Below are positions 50,237 through 58,532 of a stretch of DNA of 64,000 nucleotides, piece by piece; the first letter of the stretch is position 1, and every line of letters starts with the position of its first letter. The position numbers were made by a program, and so were the translations under genes. The notes beneath the pieces were generated by a model that worked only from the letters and a program-made list of their open reading frames with translations, was not told the DNA's origin and made no database searches. Origin of the DNA: an uncultured Anaerolineae bacterium (GTDB taxonomy: Bacteria; Chloroflexota; Anaerolineae; Promineifilales; Promineifilaceae); assembly GCA_905479495.1 (NCBI GenBank), contig CAJQMR010000002.1, positions 1 through 64,000 on the forward strand, in the 5' to 3' direction.

Positions 50237-50319
50237 CGGCGTTTTTGCGTGCAGAACAACCTTAAATTACCAAGATTTTTTTGTTCGGCACAACGCAACT
50301 TTACATAAGCCGCCCTAAC
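50230..50319. repeat. Nested inverted repeat of integron core sites (mini-cassette)
   Basis: GTTAGGGCGGC (50230-50240) and GCCGCCCTAAC (50309-50319) form a perfect 11-bp pair. Inside are TTGCGT/ACGCAA (50245-50250, 50293-50298) and GAACAA/TTGTTC (50254-50259, 50281-50286). No gene fits in it. It looks like a gene-less cassette start plus attC first half, next to the attI-like repeats. Confidence 0.6.
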
Positions 50320-50339
50320 TATTTATTAACCCGCACGTT

Positions 50340-50483
50340 TGCTGGATAAACCACCAAAATTCGTTTTATCCGGCAGTTTTTTGCTTCAAATGCTGGAAAA
50401 TCCTCTAATTTGGATATAATATCTGCACAAAGTGCTGGATAAGATGAAAATCAGGGTTTTATCATGCATATGTGCTGGATAAA
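50340..50483. promoter_or_regulatory. Repeat array beside integrase start, attI candidate
   Basis: TGCTGGATAA occurs at 50340-50349, 50433-50442 and 50473-50482. An inverted near copy (TTTTATCCGGCA) is at 50364-50375, and a diverged copy TGCTGGAAAA is at 50391-50400. The array lies 78 bp upstream of the integrase. Integron attI sites carry direct repeats bound by IntI. A TATAAT at 50415-50420 may serve a promoter. Confidence 0.6.
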
Positions 50484-50560
50484 CAACTTATTCTGACAAT
50501 AAACACGATCTAGCAAAGTATAAATCCTTCCGTGCCATTTAGCAATTTCAGGGAAACACC

Positions 50561-51535
50561 GTGACTCAAAAACGAAAATTATTAGACCGTGTGCGGGACG
50601 CTGTGCGCTTGAAAAAATACTCATACCGTACCGAAAAAGCGTACGTTAATTGGGCAAAGCGTTACATTCTCTTCCATCAAAAACGCCATCCAGAAGAGAT
50701 GGGACGAGACGAAATTGAAGCGTTTCTTACCCATCTTGCAGTCGAAGGCAATGTGGCGGCATCAACTCAAAATCAGGCGTTAAGCGCATTGCTGTTTTTG
50801 TACAATGAAGTGTTGCGCAAACCATTGGGATTTGTAGATGTAACATGGGCAAAAAAGCCAGTTCGCCTACCTGTTGTCCTGACAAAAAAAGAGGTAAGTG
50901 CGGTGATCGAGCATCTTTCAGGCGTCTCTTTGCTTATTGCGCAACTTTTATATGGCAGTGGCTTGCGCTTAACCGAATGTCTGCGGCTGCGAGTACAAGA
51001 TGTGGATTTTGGCCAAAAAATTCTGTTTGTGCGTGATGGCAAAGGGCAGAAAGACCGTACGACAACTTTTCCAGAAGTCATTGTTGCGCCAATGCAGTCT
51101 CACCTACACAGTGTTAAACAGCTTCATCATGAAGATTTGCAGCAAGGGTTTGGTTGCGTACCACTCCCAACTGCTTTGGCAAGAAAATATCCAAATGCCG
51201 AAACGGAATGGTTATGGCAGTTTGTTTTTCCATCTGCGAACTTGTCAAAAAATCCGCGCGGGGCAGATGAAAAGCTTTACCGTTATCATCTGCACGAAAG
51301 CACAGTGCAACGAGCGGTCAGGCAAGCCGCCAAGGTGGCAAAAATTGGCAAGCGCGTCACGCCGCATACGTTTCGGCACAGCTTCGCTACGCATCTGCTG
51401 GAAGCGGGCTACGATATTCGCACGATTCAGGAGCTGCTGGGCCACAAGGATGTAAAAACCACGATGATTTACACGCACGTGGCCAATCGCGGCGCATTGG
51501 GCGTGCGCAGCCCGCTGGATGAGCTAACTCTTTAG
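50561..51535 (+). CDS. intI: Integron integrase
   Basis: 324 residues, tyrosine recombinase. Catalytic residues: Arg136 (GSGLRLTE), Lys161, His269 and Arg272 ([10 protein letters not shown]), His295 (GHKDVKTT), Tyr304 (MIYTHV). The IntI-specific extra domain is at about 197-240, including [17 protein letters not shown] and LWQFVFPS. Start is GTG at 50561, AGGGA upstream. It reads away from the attI-like spacer and the cassette. It catalyses insertion and excision of gene cassettes at attI and attC. Confidence 0.93.
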   Translation: MTQKRKLLDRVRDAVRLKKYSYRTEKAYVNWAKRYILFHQKRHPEEMGRDEIEAFLTHLAVEGNVAASTQNQALSALLFLYNEVLRKPLGFVDVTWAKKPVRLPVVLTKKEVSAVIEHLSGVSLLIAQLLYGSGLRLTECLRLRVQDVDFGQKILFVRDGKGQKDRTTTFPEVIVAPMQSHLHSVKQLHHEDLQQGFGCVPLPTALARKYPNAETEWLWQFVFPSANLSKNPRGADEKLYRYHLHESTVQRAVRQAAKVAKIGKRVTPHTFRHSFATHLLEAGYDIRTIQELLGHKDVKTTMIYTHVANRGALGVRSPLDELTL

Positions 51536-51563
51536 CATCCCCTTCGCCCGCTCACCCTTTCAC

Positions 51564-52553
51564 CTATAAATTGGCTTCCTTGCCCAGATTGTGCGCCACG
51601 GCGTTTTGCAAAGCAATACGGCCGGAAATAGCATCCTGCACCGCTACGCCGACGGATTTGAAGAAGGTGATTTGCTCCGGGCTGGTACGGCCTGGCTTGA
51701 GTCCGGCGGCAATTTCGCCAATTTCGGCGTGAATGTGGGCTTCGCTGATCAGCCCGGCTTGCAGCGGGATTATCAGGTCGCCCGCTTCTTCCCAGGCGGC
51801 TTCGCGGGAATCGACCACAACCAGAGACTGTTTGACTGTTTCGGCATCAATTTCTTGCATGGTGGGGGTGTAGGAACCGACGCCGTTGATGTGTGCGCCG
51901 GGAGAGAGGTCTTTGCTTTTGAAGACGGGCTTGCTGCTGGTGGTGGCGGCACAAATGATGTCTGCGCCATGCACGGCCGTTTCCACATTGCTCATAATGC
52001 GAATCAGCTGGGGGATGGGACCCTGGCCGCGCATCTGGCGGGCAAAAGCGACGGCGTGCTCCTGTGTGGGGCTGTAGACGCGCACCTCGCGAATGTTGCG
52101 CACGGTGCAAACGGCTTCTAGCTGAGTACGGGCCTGCACGCCGCTGCCCAAAATGGCCACCACGCTGGCATCGGGCCTGGCCAGCAGGTCGGTGGCGGCT
52201 CCAGCGCCCGCCCCGGTACGGATAGCGGTGAGCGTGCCCCCCTCCATCAACGCCAGGGGGCGGCCTGTTTCGGCATCCAAAACGAGAACAGCCGCATAAA
52301 TCGTAGGTTCATGCCGCTCGCTGTTTTTAGGGAAAACCGAGACCACTTTCACTGCCAGGTCATTACTTTGGCTCAAGTAGGCAGGCATCACTAACGTTGT
52401 GCCCTGCTGTGGAGCCACATCGACCCGCCCGCGCAGCGGCACCACGGCCTTGCCGGTCGAAAGCTGGGCAAAGGCTTGCTTCATGCCTTCAATGGCCTCG
52501 GCCATTGGCAGCGCCTGGCGAACGTCGTTGGCAGAAAGAATACGCATTTTCAT
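51564..52553 (-). CDS. Ornithine cyclodeaminase / mu-crystallin family enzyme
   Basis: 329 residues. N-terminal substrate part ([18 protein letters not shown]) with [28 protein letters not shown], and the NAD Rossmann motif [13 protein letters not shown]. Typical reactions are ornithine to proline, or reduction of an imino acid (alanine dehydrogenase AlaDH type); the exact one is unclear. GGAG precedes the ATG at 52553. It lies 29 bp from the integron integrase's end (convergent). A 19-bp hairpin precedes its ribosome site. Confidence 0.87.
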   Translation of the reverse strand: MKMRILSANDVRQALPMAEAIEGMKQAFAQLSTGKAVVPLRGRVDVAPQQGTTLVMPAYLSQSNDLAVKVVSVFPKNSERHEPTIYAAVLVLDAETGRPLALMEGGTLTAIRTGAGAGAATDLLARPDASVVAILGSGVQARTQLEAVCTVRNIREVRVYSPTQEHAVAFARQMRGQGPIPQLIRIMSNVETAVHGADIICAATTSSKPVFKSKDLSPGAHINGVGSYTPTMQEIDAETVKQSLVVVDSREAAWEEAGDLIIPLQAGLISEAHIHAEIGEIAAGLKPGRTSPEQITFFKSVGVAVQDAISGRIALQNAVAHNLGKEANL

Positions 52554-52574
52554 AGGATCACTCCTCAGAAAAAA

Positions 52575-52628
52575 GGACGCTGATTTGCCTGATAACCTTG
52601 ATCAGAAAAATCAGGCAAATCAGCGTCC
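52575..52628 (-). terminator. Perfect 19-bp stem terminator of the second binding protein
   Basis: GGACGCTGATTTGCCTGAT (52575-52593) and its exact inverse (52610-52628) surround a 16-nt loop. On the minus strand TTTTTT follows the stem. The ribosome site for the next gene comes six bases later, so the promoter of that gene must lie inside or before the hairpin. Confidence 0.85.
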
Positions 52629-52665
52629 CATAAATTTTATGGTAGTGGATTGACGGGTTTGTCGT

Positions 52666-53901
52666 TTACTCAAATTTCCAGATAAGCGGCGGGGGCCAGG
52701 TGTTGTTGTTGAGAACGGCCGTATCCAATTCATACACCCCATACGCCGCTGCGCCACACTCGCCTGTTGCCGTACAGTTTAACGTGCCCGTCAGCCCGTC
52801 CAGTCCGCTGGCCGCCAGATTGTTCCGCAAGGCGGAACGGCCAATCAGCAGCGAGCCATTTTGCCCAACAATCGCCGTCTTTTCTACAGCAGCAAACAGC
52901 AGGCGGGCTGCATCATAGGCATAAGCGGCCGTGGCTGAGGTAGGCGGCGTTTGGTAGTCGTTGATCCAGTCTGCCAGGAAAGCATCGTAGGCCTCGCCAG
53001 CCAGCAGCGGACCGGTGAGGGTCATGCCGTTGGCGGCTTCACCTACCCGGTTGGCAAAATTGTTTGTCAACAAACTATCCTCACCGAGCAGCACAACCCC
53101 CGCCAGCCGACTGTTTTCAGCCAGACGATTGATAAGCAAATTGGCTTCATGTTCAAACAGCGCCAGATAGACGAGATCGGGCGGGCTGGCCGAAATTTCG
53201 TCCAATGCGCCGGTTAGCTCGGTTTGGCTGACTTGCAAAATGCTCTGGTAGCTGATGCTGCCGCCCAGTTCAGTGAACGTTTCGTTGAACTGCTGGGCCA
53301 GCAGGTTGTTGTAGCTGGTTTCGTCCTGAAAAACGGCCGCTTGCCGCGCCCCCAGTTCTTCATAAGCAAAATGGGCCGCCACCACAGCCTGATGCAAATG
53401 GTTGGGCACGGTGCGAAAAAAAGCAAGTTCACGCTGGTCTATGGTGAGGCTGGGCAGGGAGCTGGCGGGGGAAATCAGGAGCCAATCATTGAGCCGCACG
53501 GCTGGCAGAACGGCCGTCGCCACATCAGAACAGGCTGGCCCAATGATGCCCACCAGCGTAGCATCGGCAGCCAGGGATTGCACGGCTTGCCGCCCGGTTT
53601 CGGCATCACAGGCGGAATCGAGAGCGACAAGCTCAATTTCGTGATCAAGCAGCTCGTTCCCCTGTGCCATAATGGACAGGGTAATCGCCTGCGAGAGTTC
53701 TTGCCCCCAAACGGCCGTATCGCCGGAAGTGGGCAGCAGCGTGGCAAACCGTAGGGGGGAATTCGGCCGTACAATGACACAGCCCAGCGGATCATCACAG
53801 TTGAGCGTGTCTGTGCGGCAAGCCACGGCTGACAGGAGCAGCCCCAGGCTAAGAAGAACCAGGCTGAGAGTGAGCCTGAATTTCAGCCGCTGATTACTCA
53901 A
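52666..53901 (-). CDS. Branched-chain amino-acid-type solute-binding lipoprotein (second copy)
   Basis: 411 residues. The signal ends at LLSAVACRT (lipobox). The family 1 periplasmic binding protein (Leu/Ile/Val) fold follows: LRFATLLPTSGDTAVWGQELSQAITL, then GIIGPACSDVATAVLPA and AFFRTVPNHLHQAVV. It has the Cys pair NCDDPLGC seen again in the first copy (CDDAIGC). The start is TTG at 53901, overlapping the end of livF by 8 nt; this is the only start keeping a complete signal. It is the last gene of the liv operon. Confidence 0.85.
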   Translation of the reverse strand: MSNQRLKFRLTLSLVLLSLGLLLSAVACRTDTLNCDDPLGCVIVRPNSPLRFATLLPTSGDTAVWGQELSQAITLSIMAQGNELLDHEIELVALDSACDAETGRQAVQSLAADATLVGIIGPACSDVATAVLPAVRLNDWLLISPASSLPSLTIDQRELAFFRTVPNHLHQAVVAAHFAYEELGARQAAVFQDETSYNNLLAQQFNETFTELGGSISYQSILQVSQTELTGALDEISASPPDLVYLALFEHEANLLINRLAENSRLAGVVLLGEDSLLTNNFANRVGEAANGMTLTGPLLAGEAYDAFLADWINDYQTPPTSATAAYAYDAARLLFAAVEKTAIVGQNGSLLIGRSALRNNLAASGLDGLTGTLNCTATGECGAAAYGVYELDTAVLNNNTWPPPLIWKFE

Positions 53902-54607
53902 TGCCCAGATACGCTTTTTGCACCGTGGGGTCTTTTTGCAGCACATCCGCCTTGTCTGTGAGCACAATTGCGCCGGTTTGTAACACATAGCCTCGGTTGG
54001 CTACCTGTAGGGCCATGTGGGCATTTTGCTCCACCAGCAAAATCGTCATGCCTTCCTGGTTGATCGTTTGAATTGCTTCAAAAATCACATCGACCAAAAC
54101 GGGTGCCAGCCCCATTGAGGGTTCGTCCATCAGCAGCAGGCGCGGTTTAGCCATGAGCGCCCGCGTCACGGCCAACATCTGCTGCTCACCACCGGACATG
54201 GTTCCGGCTAGCTGGGTGCGCCGTTCGCCAAGGCGGGGGAACATCTCATACGATTTTTCAATGTCAGCTTTGATGCCGGCTTTGTCGTTGCGGTGAAAGG
54301 CCCCCATCTCTAGATTTTCTTCTACGGTCAGTTTAGCAAAAACGCCTCGCCCCTCTGGCACCATGGCAATGCCTTTCGCCACCCAGGCGTGCGCAGGATG
54401 CTGTGACACATCTTCACCATCGAACATGACATGGCCGCCGCGTGGCGGCATCAGGCCGCTGATGGTGCGCAGGGTGGTGGTTTTGCCTGCGCCATTTCCC
54501 CCAATGAGGGTGACGATTTCGCCATCTTCTACCGTGAGACTGACGCCTTTGAGGGCATGGATGTTACCGTAATAGGCATGAACGTCGTTTACTTCAAGTA
54601 ATGGCAT
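53894..54607 (-). CDS. livF: Branched-chain amino acid ABC transporter ATP-binding protein LivF
   Basis: 237 residues. Walker A GGNGAGKTT, the Q-loop, signature LAGTMSGGEQQMLAVTRALMAKP, Walker B LLLMDEPSMGLAP, and His in LLVEQNAHMA. Short ABC domain of the LivF type (YYGNIHALKGVSL opening). It powers uptake of branched-chain amino acids or amides with LivG, LivH and LivM. The ATG at 54607 (M-P-L-L-E-V-N-D-V) is preferred over a start 14 codons earlier. It lies 89 bp after livG. Confidence 0.93.
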   Translation of the reverse strand: MPLLEVNDVHAYYGNIHALKGVSLTVEDGEIVTLIGGNGAGKTTTLRTISGLMPPRGGHVMFDGEDVSQHPAHAWVAKGIAMVPEGRGVFAKLTVEENLEMGAFHRNDKAGIKADIEKSYEMFPRLGERRTQLAGTMSGGEQQMLAVTRALMAKPRLLLMDEPSMGLAPVLVDVIFEAIQTINQEGMTILLVEQNAHMALQVANRGYVLQTGAIVLTDKADVLQKDPTVQKAYLGIE

Positions 54608-54695
54608 GATTTTTCTCGTTGTTGAGGTAACGGTCACTTTTATGAGCAAGCAATGGCTGAATCGTTTGCTTTGAAGGGACTGTTACCTTTCTCAT

Positions 54696-55505
54696 TTAAG
54701 CCTGTGCTTTTTTGGCGGTTAATGAGGCCGTGGCCCCTTTGCCCAAATAAGCCTCGATGACCACAGGATCGCTTTGAATTTCATGGGGGAGTCCCTCGGC
54801 AATTTTACGGCCGTAATCCAGCACCGTCACTTTTTCCGAAATCCCCATCACCACCCGCATGTCGTGTTCAATCATCAGCACGGTGATATCCAGCTCGTCT
54901 CGCAGCCGCTTGATGAAGGCGGTGGTTTCGGCCGTTTCGCGAGGATTCATCCCGGCGGTTGGCTCATCCAAAAGCAGCAGCTTGGGACGTGCCCCCAGGG
55001 CGCGGGCAATTTCCAGGCGGCGTTGGTCGCCGTAAGGTAAATTTTTCGCCAGCGAATCGCCCATCCCCTTTAGGCCAACAAATTCAAGCAGCTCTTGGGC
55101 TCGTCTTTCTGTTTCTTCCTCTTCGCGGCGCACGCTGGGCAGGCCCAGCAGCGCCCCAATCCAGGTGGATTTAAGATGCGGTTCTTGCCCGACCATGATG
55201 TTTTCCAGCACGGTCATGTTGTTAAACAGGCGGATGTTTTGGAAGGTGCGCGAGATGCCCATTTGGGTCAGCTCATACGATTCACGGCCAATCACCGATT
55301 CGCCGTTGAAGTCAAGCCGGCCTTCATCAATCTGATAAAAGCCGGTCAGGCAGTTAAAAAAGGTGGTCTTGCCTGCGCCATTTGGCCCGATGATGCTGGC
55401 GATCATGCCACGTGGTAGAACATAGTCGAAGTGGTCGGTGGCCAACAGGCCGCCAAATCGTTTGACAACCTTTTCGGCTTCTAGGATGTTATCATTCATA
55501 TTCAT
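54696..55505 (-). CDS. livG: Branched-chain amino acid ABC transporter ATP-binding protein LivG
   Basis: 269 residues. Walker A GPNGAGKTTFFNCLTGF, signature LAKNLPYGDQRRLEIARALG (with the LivG-type S-x-G replacement Y-G-D-Q), Walker B LLLLDEPTAGMNP and H-loop MIEHDM. A LivG helical insert with SVRREEEETERRAQ is visible. It pairs with LivF. It begins four bases after the livM stop. Confidence 0.93.
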   Translation of the reverse strand: MNMNDNILEAEKVVKRFGGLLATDHFDYVLPRGMIASIIGPNGAGKTTFFNCLTGFYQIDEGRLDFNGESVIGRESYELTQMGISRTFQNIRLFNNMTVLENIMVGQEPHLKSTWIGALLGLPSVRREEEETERRAQELLEFVGLKGMGDSLAKNLPYGDQRRLEIARALGARPKLLLLDEPTAGMNPRETAETTAFIKRLRDELDITVLMIEHDMRVVMGISEKVTVLDYGRKIAEGLPHEIQSDPVVIEAYLGKGATASLTAKKAQA

Positions 55506-55509
55506 TCAC

Positions 55510-57294
55510 CTATGTTTTGGCAGTGACGGGAACGGCCGTTTCATCTTCTCCGTCCCTGTTAATTTCGCGCCGATGGACTTCAGAAGGCCATAAACCCTCA
55601 GGTCGTACCAACATCATCACAATCAGAGCAATGCCGTATAGCAGCAGGCGGAATTCAGCAAATTCAGTCAGCAGCTGCGGAATGCCTACCAGGAAAAACG
55701 CCCCCACAATGACGCCTGGAATGCTGCCCAAGCCACCCACAATAATCAGGCTCAACACATTGATTGAAATCAGCAGCTCGAAGCTGGTAGGGAAGATGGA
55801 GCCGAGCTTAGCGGCAAAAATTGCCCCAGCCAAGCCACCAGACGCCGCGCTTAGCGTAAAGGCCAGCACCTTGGCATTGGTGGTGTTGATGCCCATGGCG
55901 GCAGCCACATCTTCATCTTCACGAATCGCCATCCAACGCCGTCCCGTGCGGGAATTGTTCAGTCGTCGGGAAATAAACAGCATGAGCAGCGAGGCCAAAA
56001 TGAATAAGTAATACAGCTGTGGTGGATTGCCAAAGACAATCTCGCCGGCATCGTTTGTGGCCAAAATGCCCAGGTCAAATCGTCCCAAAAAGTTGTTGAT
56101 GGGATTCAGAACGTAGCCCAGGAGTTGGGCCACAAAGCCATTGATTTGAGCGGGGGGGATTTGCAGGATGCCTTGCGCCCCGCCGATAAACGGTTTCAGG
56201 GCATCAGATCGTGCCAGCACGCGGATGATTTCACCAAAGCCCAATGTGGCGATTGCCAGATAATCGCCGCGCATTTTCAAAACGGGCAATGCCAGGAAAA
56301 AGCCGGTAAACATGGCAGCCACAATACAAACAGGTACCGCCAGCCAGAAGGAGACGGGTTCACTAAGGCCAAAGCCGCTGTTAGAGGTGAGTAGGGCCAT
56401 AATGTAAGCGCCCACTGCAAAATTGGTCACGTACCCCAGGTCTAGCAGCCCAGCTAGACCAATAGCAATGTTAAGCCCCAGCCCCATCAGGATGAACCGG
56501 CCGACTTCATTGACGATTTCGCTAAGATAAACGCCCAACAACGAGGGCAAAATGAGCAAAAAGATAACGAGCAGCGAGATGCTGACCCGCCGCGAATTTT
56601 TCTGCTGCTTAGGGGTCAGATTTTGGCGCACGGAATGGTAGCGTTCTTGCCCGCCTTGCTGCCACCAGAGGAAAACGGCCGTTAACAACACAAACAACAC
56701 CACAAATGGCACTGGCTGTAACCCGGTGCTGCCAAACAATTTACGCAACGTGGCCGAACTTAGGCGGGGACGCAAGATGCCAATCAAAATGTCAGACATC
56801 ACGCCACTGCCAATCGTCCAGGCCAGGCTCGTGCTAATCGGCCGTCGGAAGCGACTGGGCAGCAAGGCAAATCCGCCACCCACAATGCCTAAGACGCCAA
56901 AGATCAGCACCAGCAAAAAGCCACCAACCACAATGTTTTCATTGTTCAACGTCAATAAGCTGATCAAATCTGGCTTCACATTAATAAACGAATCTCGAAT
57001 GCTCTCCCAAAAAAGCGTGAGCAAAAGAAGCAAAAAAGTGGGTACACTCGATAAAAGCCCAGCCAAACCACCATGCAGTAGCTTACCGCCCAATGAACTG
57101 TCCGTAAGCTTGGACGATACCAATAAACCGGCAACCAAAGGCATACCAAATAGCAGCAGCTGTCCCAGCGTTAACAAATCAGTGATCACGAAACGCTGGT
57201 TGAATGCATCAATAATCCCAATCATGCTGAGGCTCAAGGCAATGCCCCCAACAATCAGCCCCATGTTTATGGTTTTACGCAATTGCTCATTCAT
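55510..57294 (-). CDS. livM: Branched-chain amino acid permease LivM with extra N-terminal membrane domain
   Basis: 594 residues. Residues about 250-575 are the LivM permease with GLGLNIAIGLAGLLDLGYVTNFAVGAY, PVLKMRGDYLAIATLGFGEI and GGLGSIPGVIVGA. The N-terminal 240 residues form an additional membrane region of seven or so hydrophobic helices, absent from short LivM. The permease forms the pore with LivH. Its ATG overlaps the livH stop (TAATG). Confidence 0.88.
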   Translation of the reverse strand: MNEQLRKTINMGLIVGGIALSLSMIGIIDAFNQRFVITDLLTLGQLLLFGMPLVAGLLVSSKLTDSSLGGKLLHGGLAGLLSSVPTFLLLLLTLFWESIRDSFINVKPDLISLLTLNNENIVVGGFLLVLIFGVLGIVGGGFALLPSRFRRPISTSLAWTIGSGVMSDILIGILRPRLSSATLRKLFGSTGLQPVPFVVLFVLLTAVFLWWQQGGQERYHSVRQNLTPKQQKNSRRVSISLLVIFLLILPSLLGVYLSEIVNEVGRFILMGLGLNIAIGLAGLLDLGYVTNFAVGAYIMALLTSNSGFGLSEPVSFWLAVPVCIVAAMFTGFFLALPVLKMRGDYLAIATLGFGEIIRVLARSDALKPFIGGAQGILQIPPAQINGFVAQLLGYVLNPINNFLGRFDLGILATNDAGEIVFGNPPQLYYLFILASLLMLFISRRLNNSRTGRRWMAIREDEDVAAAMGINTTNAKVLAFTLSAASGGLAGAIFAAKLGSIFPTSFELLISINVLSLIIVGGLGSIPGVIVGAFFLVGIPQLLTEFAEFRLLLYGIALIVMMLVRPEGLWPSEVHRREINRDGEDETAVPVTAKT

Positions 57295-58355
57295 TATGCT
57301 TTCTTCTCCGCTAACCGTTCCCCAATAATGCCTTGCGGACGGAAGATAAGAACCAACACTAGCATCGTGAAGGCAATAACATCTTTTAATTGGTGCGGCC
57401 CGGCTACGCCCAATCCCTCAAGGAACAGTGGGGGGCCAATCGCCTCGATGACCCCCAAGAACAACCCACCCAAGGCTGCACCAGGAATGCTGCCAATGCC
57501 ACCTAACACAGCGGCCGTAAACGCTTTGATACCGGGAATAAATCCCATAATAAAATTCAGCTGCCGGAAAACAATTGAATACAGAACCCCAGCTACCCCG
57601 GCCATCGATGCCCCAACCATAAAAGTAATGGTAATGGTGCGGTTTACGTCAATGCCCATCAGCGTAGCGGCGTCCTTATTTTCTGCGACGGCCCGAATAG
57701 CGCGGCCCGTTTTCGTACGCTGTACAAACTGCTGCAAGCCAAACATGACAACCAGTGAGGTTAAAATAACGGCAATATCTGCTTTTTGGAAGTCCAGCCC
57801 CAGAAACTCCACCTTGCCCACAAACATGGAAAATTCAGGGAAAGGAATAAGCGAGGAGCCGTAAAGGCCGCGAAAATAATATTGCCAGAAAAACGAAGCA
57901 CCAATGGCGGTGATCAAGGGGACCAATCGTGGGGCATTGCGCAGGGGTCGGTAAGCAATACGTTCCGTTAAAACCGCCACCAAAACCGATGTCAAAATTG
58001 CGCTAAGGAAAATTGCCAACAAACACAGCCAGGGGTACCGTTCGGTTAGGCCAGCATTCTCTAACGGCAAGGCTACTAAGATAGTAGAGGTCATTGCCCC
58101 CGACATAAAAAATTCGCCGTGAGCAAAGTTAATCATAAACAGCACACCATAAACCATAGTGTAGCCCAGGGCAATGAGGGCATACAAGCTGCCCTGCGAC
58201 AAGCCGGAGACAAAGAAATCCAACCAATCAGAAATCGAATAATCATTGCCGACGCCAAGGATAAATTTGCCAATCATGCCCCAGAGCACAATGCCAATAA
58301 TGCCAATCCGAATAAGCCAAAGAACGAGATCGATATAGTTAAATCGTCGCAAGAT
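57294..58355 (-). CDS. livH: Branched-chain amino acid permease LivH
   Basis: 353 residues, about eight to ten membrane helices. Family landmarks are GLSQGSLYALIALGYTMVYGVLFMINFAHGEFFM, RTKTGRAIRAVAENKDAATLMGIDVNRTI and GGIGSIPGAALGGL. Start set at TTG 58355, where AAGGGG is 8 nt upstream; a TTG at 58382 would add nine residues but overlap the hairpin region. It forms the permease with LivM. Two strong hairpins separate it from the binding-protein gene. Confidence 0.85.
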   Translation of the reverse strand: MLRRFNYIDLVLWLIRIGIIGIVLWGMIGKFILGVGNDYSISDWLDFFVSGLSQGSLYALIALGYTMVYGVLFMINFAHGEFFMSGAMTSTILVALPLENAGLTERYPWLCLLAIFLSAILTSVLVAVLTERIAYRPLRNAPRLVPLITAIGASFFWQYYFRGLYGSSLIPFPEFSMFVGKVEFLGLDFQKADIAVILTSLVVMFGLQQFVQRTKTGRAIRAVAENKDAATLMGIDVNRTITITFMVGASMAGVAGVLYSIVFRQLNFIMGFIPGIKAFTAAVLGGIGSIPGAALGGLFLGVIEAIGPPLFLEGLGVAGPHQLKDVIAFTMLVLVLIFRPQGIIGERLAEKKA

Positions 58356-58382
58356 TGTGTCCCCTTCTTCCTCAAGTAACAA

Positions 58383-58410
58383 ACAGCCTGTGAATCACTT
58401 CACAGGCTGT
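58383..58410 (-). terminator. Hairpin before livH
   Basis: ACAGCCTGTGAA (58383-58394) and TTCACAGGCTGT (58399-58410) form a perfect 12-bp stem with a 4-nt loop. On the minus strand TTTGTT follows, so it may limit read-through from the binding-protein gene. Confidence 0.65.
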
Positions 58411-58483
58411 CTAGAACGTTACACATTACAATTTACAAATCATCACCTGACATGTTCATCATCATGTCTGTTAGTTATGACGT

Positions 58484-58525
58484 TGAATGAGGCCCAGCTT
58501 TTTTGTGGAAGCTGGGCCTCATTCA
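58484..58525 (-). terminator. 17-bp stem after the first liv binding protein
   Basis: TGAATGAGGCCCAGCTT (58484-58500) and its exact inverse (58509-58525) surround an 8-nt loop. It lies 8 bp past the binding-protein stop. There is no T run, so it may act as an mRNA-stabilising hairpin that keeps binding-protein expression above the permease. Confidence 0.65.
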
Positions 58526-58532
58526 TATAGCA

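Larger units (their letters stand above)
48558..51535. mobile_element. Chromosomal integron with one cassette
   Basis: Parts from right to left: integrase gene with IntI-specific insertion (plus strand), repeat-rich spacer 50.34-50.49 kb (attI candidate), imperfect attC relics 50.18-50.32 kb, a cassette gene on the minus strand, then the attC. Divergent integrase and cassette is the canonical integron layout. Sequence from 48.5 to 51.6 kb is AT-rich in the cassette part and has no CGGCCG core, unlike the flanks. Confidence 0.8.

Noticed and set aside
50415..50420. Strong promoter for the integrase or cassette
   Set aside because: TATAAT is present but no acceptable -35 box lies 16-18 bp away on either strand.
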